From positions 124,001-188,000 of the forward strand of contig NZ_MDEN01000057.1 of the NCBI RefSeq assembly GCF_001705435.1: a stretch of DNA of 64,000 nucleotides, read 5' to 3'. Source of the stretch: Pseudomonas graminis. GTDB lineage: Bacteria; Pseudomonadota; Gammaproteobacteria; Pseudomonadales; Pseudomonadaceae. Shown one piece after another: positions 1-6,744 of the stretch. The position numbers and the translations under genes were made by a program. A model generated the notes under the pieces. That model searched no databases. It had not been told where the DNA came from and was given only the letters and a program-made list of their open reading frames with translations. The number at the start of each line of letters is the position of its first letter. The first letter of the stretch is position 1.

Positions 1-1
1 C

Positions 2-211
2 CTGGACGTAGTGCGCATGATCGCCCTCGGGGCCGACACCGTGCTGATCGGCCGCGCGTTCATCTACGCCTTGGCCACTCACGGCGAGGCCGGGGTGAAA
101 AACCTGCTGGATCTGTTCGAGAAGGAAATGCGCGTGGCGATGGTCCTGACCGGCGCTAAGTCGATCAACGAGATCACTCGCGATTCGCTGGTTCGCGAAC
201 TGGGCGCCTGA
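2..211 (+). CDS. lldD: L-lactate dehydrogenase (FMN), C-terminal end, partial
   Basis: Only the last 69 codons are in the window; the gene enters from the left edge. The visible part carries the end of the alpha-hydroxy-acid oxidase barrel, including the phosphate-binding stretch [13 protein letters not shown], followed by the C-terminal helices and the motif [11 protein letters not shown]. The family oxidises L-lactate to pyruvate at the inner membrane and passes electrons to quinone. The next gene, 75 bases downstream on the same strand, is a D-lactate dehydrogenase, which matches the usual Pseudomonas lldP-lldD-dld lactate operon. That context decides for lactate rather than glycolate or mandelate as substrate; the fragment alone does not. 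Confidence 0.85.
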   Translation: MDVVRMIALGADTVLIGRAFIYALATHGEAGVKNLLDLFEKEMRVAMVLTGAKSINEITRDSLVRELGA

Positions 212-286
212 ACGGCGCCGATCCCGACCCATGCGGCCCGACAGAGGCCGCAGCCGCCACTGAGATGCACCCATGAGGAAAACCGC

Positions 287-3097
287 ATGACCTTGCCCGC
301 CGCGTTTCTGGACGGAGTGAACAGCCTCATTCCTGCCGGAAGACGCTTCGACGACCCGCTCTCGACCCTGGCCTTTGGCACCGACGCCAGTTTTTATCGG
401 CTGATCCCCAAACTGGTCATCCGCGTCGAATCAGAAGACGAAGTCGTGGCGCTGCTGAAGCTGGCGCAGGCGGATAAAGTCTCCGTGACCTTCCGCGCGG
501 CGGGCACCAGCCTGTCGGGGCAGGCCATCAGCGACTCAGTATTGATCGTGCTCGGCGACAACTGGAACGGCCGTGAAATACGCGAGCAAGGTGCGCAGAT
601 CCGTTTGCAACCGGGCGTCATCGGTGCACAGGCCAATGTCTGGCTGGCGCCGTTTGGACGCAAGATCGGTCCAGACCCGGCGTCCATGCACGCAGCAAAA
701 ATCGGCGGCATCGTTGCCAACAATTCCAGCGGCATGTGCTGCGGCACGGCCCAGAACACCTACCACACCCTGGCAGGCATTCGGCTGGTGCTCGCCGGCG
801 GCACACGCTTGGACACGGAAGATGCCGCCAGCGTCGCTGCATTTAAAGTCAGCCATGGCGAGCTGCTCGACCGCCTCGCGCAGCTGGGCCGTGAGACGCG
901 CGCGAATACGGAACTCGCTGCGAAGATTCGCCACAAGTACCGCTTGAAGAACACGTGCGGCCTGTCGCTAAACGCCTTGGTGGATTTCGACGAGCCCCTC
1001 GACATCCTCAGTCACCTGCTGGTGGGTTCGGAGGGCACGCTGGGTTTCATCAGCGCGGTGACGTACGACACGGTGCCCGATCACCCGAGCAAGGCGACGG
1101 CGCTGATTGTCTTTCCAGACATCGAAACCTGCTGCAACGCCGTAACGGTTCTGAAGACCCAGCCAGTCGCTGCCGTCGAACTGCTTGATCGACGCAGCCT
1201 GCGTTCGGTGCAGAACAAGCCAGGCATGCCGGCATTCGTTCGTGAGCTGTCGGAAGGCGCCTGCGCCCTGTTGATCGAAGCCCGCGCCGCGACCCGGCCG
1301 TTGCTGCACGAACAACTGGCCCAGATCATGGCGTCCATCGCGCATTTCCCGGTCGAGAAGCAGGTTGATTTCACCGAAGACGCGATCGAAAACGCGCGGC
1401 TCTGGGCCATTCGCAAAGACACCTTCCCTGCCGTCGGCGCGGTGCGTGAGACCGGTACGACCGTCATCATCGAAGACGTCACCTTCCCCGTCGAGCAACT
1501 GGCCGTCGGCGTTCGGCGACTGATCGAACTGTTCGAAAAGCACCGCTACGACGAAGCGATCCTGTTCGGCCATGCGTTGGAGGGCAACCTGCACTTCGTC
1601 TTCACCCAAGGGTTCAACGACCCGCAGGAAATCGCGCGTTATTCCGCGTTCATGGATGACGTCACGCAACTGGTGGCCGTGGAGTTCAACGGCTCACTGA
1701 AGGCTGAACACGGCACCGGCCGCAACATGGCGCCGTTCGTGGAGCTTGAGTGGGGAAGCGAGGCTTATGCGCTGATGTGGCAACTCAAACGGTTGCTTGA
1801 CCCCGCCGGCATTCTTAATCCGGACGTCGTGCTCAGTGAGGATCCGCAGGTGCACCTCAAGCACCTGAAACCCATGCCCGCTGCCGATGCGATCGTCGAC
1901 AAATGCATCGAGTGCGGCTTTTGCGAACCGGTGTGTCCATCGAAAGGGCTGACCCTGAGTCCACGGCAGCGGATCGTCATGTGGCGTGACATTCAGGCGA
2001 AAAAACGTGCGGGCACCGACACCACGCAGCTGGAGCGCGACTACCAGTACCAGGGCATCGACACCTGCGCCGCCACCGGTCTGTGCGCGCAACGTTGCCC
2101 GGTCGGCATCAATACCGGCGAACTGGTGAAAAAGCTTCGTGGGGACCAAGCGCATCATGACAAGGCGGCCAGCTGGATCAGTCAGCATTTTGCGACAGCG
2201 TTGAAGGGCGCGCGATTTACGCTGCATGCGGCCAATGGTGCGCGCATGTTGCTCGGCGCGCCAAGGCTGGCGAAGATTTCCAGCGCGCTGAGCAAGGCGT
2301 CGTCGGGCCGCGTACCTCAGTGGACGCCGGCGATGCCGCAACCCGAGCACGCTATTCGCTTCACGCCCCCGGTTGAAGATACGCGCCCCCGCGTGGTCTA
2401 TCTGGCTGCCTGCGTTTCCCGCGTCATGGGGCCTGCGGCGGGGGATCGCGAACAGATGTCGCTGATGGACAAGACCCGAGGGCTGCTGGAGAAAGCCGGC
2501 TATCAAGTGGTGTTTCCGGAAGACCAAGACAGCCTGTGCTGCGGGCAACCCTTCGCTTCCAAGGGCTACGCCGAGCAGGCTGAAGACAAACGCCAGCAGC
2601 TTCTCGCCGCGCTGACCAAGGCCAGTCGTGGCGGGCTCGATCCGATCTATTGCGACACCAGCCCCTGCACCCTGCGTCTGGTTCAGGACCTCAAGGAAAC
2701 ACGGCTCGACCTGTATGACCCGGTACGTTTCATCCGCACCCATCTGCTGGATAAACTGGTGTTCACCCCGCAGCAGGCGCCCATCGCTGTTCACGTCACC
2801 TGCAGCACGCAACACCTGGGCGAGAGCCAGGCGCTGATCGACCTTGCGAGGATGTGCAGCGTGAATGTGGTCGTGCCCGAAGGCATTCATTGCTGCGGGT
2901 TCGCGGGCGACAAAGGCTTCACCACACCGGAGCTGAACGCCCATGCGCTGCGCTCGCTGAAAGACGCGGTTCAGTACTGTAATGAAGGCATTTCGACCAG
3001 CCGGACGTGCGAGATCGGGCTCACGCAACACGGCGGTATCGACTACCACGGGCTGGTCTACCTCGTGGATCGAGTGACTCAACCAAGAACCGCTTAA
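287..3097 (+). CDS. dld: FAD/Fe-S D-lactate dehydrogenase (Dld-II type)
   Basis: A 936-residue fusion of an FAD-binding oxidoreductase and an iron-sulfur, CCG-domain module. The N-terminal half has the PCMH-type FAD domain (RAAGTSLSGQA near residue 70) and the FAD-oxidase C-domain (EHGTGRNMAPF near 473). Two ferredoxin-like cysteine clusters follow, CIECGFCEPVCP near 539 and CAATGLCAQRCP near 595. Two CCG motifs, CCGQPF near 750 and CCGFAGDKG near 868, complete the C-terminal module. Such proteins oxidise D-lactate at the membrane and feed electrons to the respiratory chain. It directly follows lldD, so both lactate enantiomers would be used through one operon. A glycolate or 2-hydroxyglutarate dehydrogenase of the same architecture is possible but less likely here. 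Confidence 0.87.
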   Translation: MTLPAAFLDGVNSLIPAGRRFDDPLSTLAFGTDASFYRLIPKLVIRVESEDEVVALLKLAQADKVSVTFRAAGTSLSGQAISDSVLIVLGDNWNGREIREQGAQIRLQPGVIGAQANVWLAPFGRKIGPDPASMHAAKIGGIVANNSSGMCCGTAQNTYHTLAGIRLVLAGGTRLDTEDAASVAAFKVSHGELLDRLAQLGRETRANTELAAKIRHKYRLKNTCGLSLNALVDFDEPLDILSHLLVGSEGTLGFISAVTYDTVPDHPSKATALIVFPDIETCCNAVTVLKTQPVAAVELLDRRSLRSVQNKPGMPAFVRELSEGACALLIEARAATRPLLHEQLAQIMASIAHFPVEKQVDFTEDAIENARLWAIRKDTFPAVGAVRETGTTVIIEDVTFPVEQLAVGVRRLIELFEKHRYDEAILFGHALEGNLHFVFTQGFNDPQEIARYSAFMDDVTQLVAVEFNGSLKAEHGTGRNMAPFVELEWGSEAYALMWQLKRLLDPAGILNPDVVLSEDPQVHLKHLKPMPAADAIVDKCIECGFCEPVCPSKGLTLSPRQRIVMWRDIQAKKRAGTDTTQLERDYQYQGIDTCAATGLCAQRCPVGINTGELVKKLRGDQAHHDKAASWISQHFATALKGARFTLHAANGARMLLGAPRLAKISSALSKASSGRVPQWTPAMPQPEHAIRFTPPVEDTRPRVVYLAACVSRVMGPAAGDREQMSLMDKTRGLLEKAGYQVVFPEDQDSLCCGQPFASKGYAEQAEDKRQQLLAALTKASRGGLDPIYCDTSPCTLRLVQDLKETRLDLYDPVRFIRTHLLDKLVFTPQQAPIAVHVTCSTQHLGESQALIDLARMCSVNVVVPEGIHCCGFAGDKGFTTPELNAHALRSLKDAVQYCNEGISTSRTCEIGLTQHGGIDYHGLVYLVDRVTQPRTA

Positions 3098-3305
3098 TGC
3101 ACATAAATGGGGCGTAGATCGCCCCATAATCCCGAAACATCCGGCAACGTGGCTTTTTCACAGCATCGTGAAAAAAAATAGAACCCCTGCGACAGGCGGC
3201 AGTCCATCTCTTTAGGCGCCACAAACCATTCGGCGCTTTTCCCTCTATCTCGGGCACCGGCAAATTGAGCGGCGACACCGAGTCAACAGGCTCAAGGAGA
3301 TACAC

Positions 3306-3596
3306 ATGAAGCGCACCGCACTGACTGGACTGTTTCTTACCGCTGCACTGTTGGGCTCCCCGGTTTTCGCTGCTGATGACCTGTGCGGCGCGAACATCGC
3401 GACACTGAAGAATGCTGAAGCGTCGACTACCACCAATCTGACCGGCGACAGCAAGACTGACATCGAAAAAACCGTTGCTGATGCCACCGCCGCGCAAAAA
3501 CGTGGCGATGACAAAGAGTGCATCTCGATCACCACCAAGAAAATCACTGAGCTGAAAACCGGCGGTGACGGCAGCGACGGCGGTGCCGCGAAGTAA
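3306..3596 (+). CDS. Small secreted protein, two-cysteine family (copy A)
   Basis: A 96-residue protein with a clear signal peptide ending at VFAA (about residue 22) and a good ribosome site (AAGGAGA) before the ATG. The mature part has two cysteines, an acidic and lysine-rich helix-like core, and a Gly/Asp/Ser-rich tail. I do not recognise a named function. It shares its spacing of conserved residues with the gene at 12695-12967: an N-terminal Cys with Asn, a central (K/S)xDI..TV segment, and a C-terminal EC....T motif. It is probably periplasmic, the two cysteines possibly joined by a disulfide. Confidence 0.8.
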   Translation: MKRTALTGLFLTAALLGSPVFAADDLCGANIATLKNAEASTTTNLTGDSKTDIEKTVADATAAQKRGDDKECISITTKKITELKTGGDGSDGGAAK

Positions 3597-3604
3597 TTGC
3601 CGAA

Positions 3605-3630
3605 TCGCGACGGCTCCAAAGCCGTCGCGA
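3605..3630 (+). terminator. Perfect 11-bp hairpin after small secreted protein
   Basis: The arms TCGCGACGGCT and AGCCGTCGCGA are exactly complementary with a 4-base loop, nine bases after the stop codon at 3596. No T-run follows, so it may act as an RNA-stabilising hairpin or a weak terminator. Confidence 0.5.
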
Positions 3631-3650
3631 GCGGAATGTCAGGCGGACGG

Positions 3651-3679
3651 TCGACGTATCTCATTGATTCGGGTAGACT
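3651..3679 (+). promoter_or_regulatory. Candidate sigma-70 promoter for tmRNA
   Basis: TCGACG at 3651-3656 and TAGACT at 3674-3679 are spaced by 17 bases and each match four of six consensus positions. They end about 30 bases before the mature tmRNA 5' end, which would leave a short leader for processing. Confidence 0.4.
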
Positions 3680-3709
3680 CCGCCGCCTGACTGCTAGAGC
3701 AGCAGAATT

Positions 3710-4101
3710 GGGGCCGATTAGGATTCGACGCCGGTGATGAAACTCTAGGGGCATGCCGACTTGGTAACAGAAGTCGTAAATCCACTGTTGCAACTTTCTA
3801 TAGTTGCCAATGACGAAACCTACGGGGAACAAGCTCTCGCCGCGTAAGCGGTGCTAGCCTTCCTTCTGGTAGCTTCGGCTCCAGCAATCACCAGGGGATG
3901 CCTGTAAACCCAAAGTGATTGTCATATAGAACAGGATCGCCGTGCAGTACGCTGTGGACGAATCGGCTAAAACTTACACAGCTCGCCCAAAGCACCCTGC
4001 CCGTCGGGTCGCTGAGGGTTAACTTAATAGACACGGCTAAGCATGTAGGCCCGAAAGCGGAGTACTGGCGGACGGGGGTTCAAATCCCCCCGGCTCCACC
4101 A
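3710..4101 (+). ncRNA. ssrA: tmRNA (transfer-messenger RNA)
   Basis: The 5' end GGGGCCGATTAGGATTCGACG and the 3' end CGGCTCCACCA are typical and pair to form a tRNA-like acceptor stem. The T-arm (GGGTTCAAATCCCC) is present. The tag reading frame runs from GCC at 3806 to TAA at 3845-3847 and encodes ANDETYGEQALAA, a proteolysis tag of the Pseudomonas type. tmRNA rescues ribosomes stalled on broken messages with SmpB and marks the product for ClpXP. The 3' end is a frequent integration site for islands, and an AT-rich accessory patch follows here. Confidence 0.98.
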
Positions 4102-4121
4102 AACACGCAATACAAATCAAG

Positions 4122-4150
4122 CACTTAGCGCTTAGCGCAAGTGTTTTTTT
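4122..4150 (+). terminator. Rho-independent terminator of tmRNA
   Basis: CACTT-A-GCGC-TTA-GCGC-AAGTG folds into a stem with one bulged A and is followed by seven T residues, 20 bases after the tmRNA 3' end. Confidence 0.85.
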
Positions 4151-4357
4151 GTGCCTTTAGGACGGCCAAGTGTTTCAGGATCGAGTGTAGAGCAGAGATA
4201 CCCGTGCGAGAAAAGGCCGACCGGCTCCATCAAGGGCGTCTCGGCTCTTTCGCCGTCCTTTGAGCCCGAGGGGAGTCACGTGAAGGTTTAGAGATATAGT
4301 AGCTGGTTGCCGGTACTTATCAGATCTTCACCATCACAGGGAGCAGAGGCGTGGATC

Positions 4358-4685
4358 ATGGTCGGGCATGTGACAGCAGTAAGCATCGGGTTGGCCTTGC
4401 TAGTCAGACTTATTTTCAGTCTGCGGAGCACCAAGCAGTGGGAGTCTGCCGTCAGCACAGACTTTGAAGCAGCGCTTAAGCGTATGCATCCACGCATGTC
4501 TTATGGATCGGACGGTCGCCCCAGGTTACGAAACAGCCGAGGCGGTCTATCGGATACTCCTCGATCAGGACGGCCGATACTTTCTGTATATGCTGGTTGA
4601 GGGCACCACGGGGCTGATTAAGCCTGTTTCCAAGGAGCGCGCACTCATAGCCGCCAAGCTGAACGGACTTAAAAGCGAGAGCTGA
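4358..4685 (+). pseudogene. Frameshifted small membrane-anchored protein
   Basis: Two overlapping frames look like halves of one gene. From the ATG at 4358 the first frame gives a membrane segment (VTAVSIGLALLVRLIFSL) and then FEAALKRMHPRM. The second frame, readable from about 4470 to 4685, gives APGYETAEAVYRILLDQDG and LVEGTTGLIKPVSKERALI, which has normal protein composition. The first frame degenerates to Arg/Ser-rich sequence where the second becomes protein-like, which suggests one indel between about 4470 and 4520. The second part could instead be read alone from ATG 4503 as a 60-residue protein. The family is not recognised. Confidence 0.45.
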
Positions 4686-4825
4686 CCCACGCATTTGAAA
4701 TCGCGGTCAGGATACTAAGCTTTGGGGTACAGTCACCCATACGACTATCAGCTTCCGTGACGGGCAGCTGCCAAGCTGCCGTCACCTACATCGCTAACGC
4801 GCGCCCCGAAGATCAGGTATGTCGA

Positions 4826-5242
4826 ATGGACAACGATGACGTTGATTATGAACTGCTGGGCACAATAATAGAGTGCATTCAAGAAGCATTTGAGATCGGC
4901 AAAAATGGGTTTGAAAATTTAAGTCTGTCGACGGACCTCAATCGTGACCTAGGAATTGAAGGCGATGACGCGAACGAGTTGATGCCTGAGTTTTTCCGGC
5001 GATTCTCAGTGGAACTCAAAACCTATGACCCCTACAGATACTTCGTGGCGGAAGGTTACGATCTGCTTTCCTTCAGGCGTGCCAAGGCAAGGCAGGGGAA
5101 GATACCGATCAAGCTAGGCATGTTGTACTTGGCCGCCGTAACAAAGGCGTGGGATTCGATACTGCTGGAAACGGGTAACTACAGCGATAGGCCTCTTTAT
5201 CGCAGTAACGCCGACATCCCACCTCCGGGGCATCAGATGTAG
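4826..5242 (+). CDS. DUF1493-family, acyl-carrier-protein-like protein
   Basis: The predicted product is 138 residues from the ATG at 4826 (MDNDDVDY); a 23-residue upstream extension from 4757 looks non-coding. The section LSLSTDLNRDLGIEGDDA followed by ELMPEFFRRFSV resembles the helix II region of acyl carrier proteins, as in the DUF1493 family. The canonical DSL phosphopantetheine-serine motif is not obvious; the equivalent place reads IEGDDA, so it may not carry a prosthetic group. The gene is AT-rich (20 of 60 G+C in the line starting at 4861), unlike the core genes around it, which suggests horizontal acquisition. Its function is unknown. Confidence 0.65.
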   Translation: MDNDDVDYELLGTIIECIQEAFEIGKNGFENLSLSTDLNRDLGIEGDDANELMPEFFRRFSVELKTYDPYRYFVAEGYDLLSFRRAKARQGKIPIKLGMLYLAAVTKAWDSILLETGNYSDRPLYRSNADIPPPGHQM

Positions 5243-5477
5243 CAGACCGGAGAGCTGTCGCAGTGGTACATCAGCCCATGGGAAAGCATTCTGAAGGTTT
5301 CGGCGCCCCGCTGGTGAGCGTTCAAAGCAGATCTGATCCGAGGAAAGTACGGGCTTCCGCCAGCGCAGCAGGCCGTGTAGTCGCCAGCCCGCATCATTTC
5401 GGATCCAAGACTATCGCGGCGAAAATGATGCTGGTATGTTTGCGCCCTTCCAAATTGAGCTTTTTGAGAGGGATCTC

Positions 5478-5846
5478 ATGCAGTCATTTTTTGCCAAGTC
5501 GTTCGGTGGGCTTAACGCCAGCTACTATCTCCGACACTTTCTCTTTGGTGCCGCATTCGGCACGCTAATGCTTTACGTGGGCGGCAACGCACCCGGCGGC
5601 CTTTTCGCTAAACCGGGACTGATTATCTACGTGGTCATCAACACACTGTTGTACCCCTACTCTCGCTTCGTCTACGAGAGCATCGTCGGATACGTCATGG
5701 GCACCAATGTGTTTTTCGTGAATGCTTTGCTGATGCTGTTCGTGAAGGCAATGACGATGTTGATCTGCTGGACCATGGCTATATTCGTAGCACCCCTTGG
5801 ACTCGGATATCTCTACTGGCGAAACAGCCGAGCGTCCGCAGACTAA
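5478..5846 (+). CDS. Small integral membrane protein, unknown function
   Basis: A 122-residue protein starting at ATG 5478, which has GAGAGGG about eight bases upstream; a longer start at 5436 lacks such a site. Three to four hydrophobic segments are visible (YYLRHFLFGAAFGTLMLYVGG, LIIYVVINTLLYPY, NVFFVNALLMLFVKAMTML and MAIFVAPLGLGYLYW). It lies in the accessory patch downstream of tmRNA between the DUF1493 gene and a lipoprotein gene, all on the same strand. I do not recognise the family; an immunity-type membrane protein is one guess without direct support. Confidence 0.6.
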   Translation: MQSFFAKSFGGLNASYYLRHFLFGAAFGTLMLYVGGNAPGGLFAKPGLIIYVVINTLLYPYSRFVYESIVGYVMGTNVFFVNALLMLFVKAMTMLICWTMAIFVAPLGLGYLYWRNSRASAD

Positions 5847-6018
5847 CGTGTGACGACGGCTACCTAACTTCGGCCTGTTTTTTTGCATGTTACGGAATGG
5901 GGCGGATGCGTTACCCAGGCACTACCGACCGGCGCTCCAGGCAGAACCATCTGCACAATCACCATAGGCGCGCCGGTTCACGGGGACTTTGAATTCTCCA
6001 CCAAGGAAAGGACTTCCC

Positions 6019-6339
6019 ATGAAGCAATGGATTGCAGCGTGCCTCATCACAACCCTATCTGGCTGCGGCACCATCATCACGCTCTACAACGGGCCGGGCG
6101 CAGCGGACAATCTGGCCGGGTGGCATTCGTATTGCTCTCAGATCCCGCGCGTTTACAGCGGCTTCGCTTACGGGTATTGCACCATGGATGCGCCGGAAAG
6201 GTATGGCGTCCATGACTCGGCTCCGATCGCTGCGGCCGACATGCTGCTTTCAGGGATTGCAGACACCCTCGTCCTGCCCTACACGATTTATCAGCAGAAT
6301 GAGCTCGGTGTTATTCCGGTCAAGCGCAAGCAGCGCTGA
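6019..6339 (+). CDS. YceK/YidQ-type small lipoprotein
   Basis: A 106-residue lipoprotein starting at ATG 6019, with AAGGAAAGGA just upstream. The signal peptide ends in the lipobox LSGC (Cys about residue 16), so the mature protein is lipidated and membrane-anchored in the periplasm. The body contains the family pattern YNGPGAADNLAGWHSY, PRVYSGFAYGYC and the C-terminal ADTLVLPYTIYQQ seen in the YceK/DUF1375 lipoproteins. The family's role is not established. Confidence 0.75.
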   Translation: MKQWIAACLITTLSGCGTIITLYNGPGAADNLAGWHSYCSQIPRVYSGFAYGYCTMDAPERYGVHDSAPIAAADMLLSGIADTLVLPYTIYQQNELGVIPVKRKQR

Positions 6340-6372
6340 TCAGCACGCCGTCAACATTCGCCAAAAGCCATA

Positions 6373-6403
6373 AAAAAGCCCCGCTCTCTTCAGCAGGGCT
6401 TTT
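6373..6403. terminator. Bidirectional rho-independent terminator
   Basis: AAAAGCCC and GGGCTTTT flank a 14-base loop, so the hairpin has an A-run on one side and a T-run on the other. It sits between the convergent lipoprotein gene and the small acidic gene at 6422-6625 and can serve both. Confidence 0.75.
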
Positions 6404-6421
6404 GGGTTCAGCGCAAGTCGA

Positions 6422-6625
6422 TCAGACCCCGCCCTTCCCCGGCAACAGCTCATCATTCCCACGCCTAGTGGTTGGCTCTTCAGTCACCGGATCGTTCTCG
6501 GTACGCGCGGGCTCTGTCGGATCAACCTGCGGGTCAGAGACATCGGGCGATTCCTCATCAAACCCAAGATCCTTATCCGGATCCGTCTGCGCGCTGGTCC
6601 CTGTAAGCGAAGTGTCATTAGCCAT
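6422..6625 (-). CDS. Small acidic, probably disordered protein
   Basis: A 67-residue protein rich in Asp, Glu, Pro and Thr, with no hydrophobic segment and no cysteine (for example DPDKDLGFDEESPDVSDPQ). The start is supported by CGAGGAG eight bases before the ATG. The composition predicts a soluble disordered protein. Proteins of this kind occur widely in Pseudomonas without assigned function. It converges on the lipoprotein gene across the shared terminator. Confidence 0.65.
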   Translation of the reverse strand: MANDTSLTGTSAQTDPDKDLGFDEESPDVSDPQVDPTEPARTENDPVTEEPTTRRGNDELLPGKGGV

Positions 6626-6744
6626 GAATTCGATCTCCTCGTTTACGTGCGAGTTATCCGCACCATGACCATGAGAAGCCTACAAGCGCTCCAAGTGCCG
6701 CGGATTAGACGGGCGGTTTCGAAATCGCCTGCCCATCACACGGC

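Noticed and set aside
1694..3127. A 477-codon open frame opposite the D-lactate dehydrogenase
   Set aside because: Shadow of a gene with clear FAD and Fe-S motifs.
4221..4233. CCGGCTCCATCAA as a duplicated tmRNA 3' end (att site)
   Set aside because: Only 12 of 13 bases match and the T-arm is not repeated, so it is not evidence enough for an attachment site; kept only as a hint.
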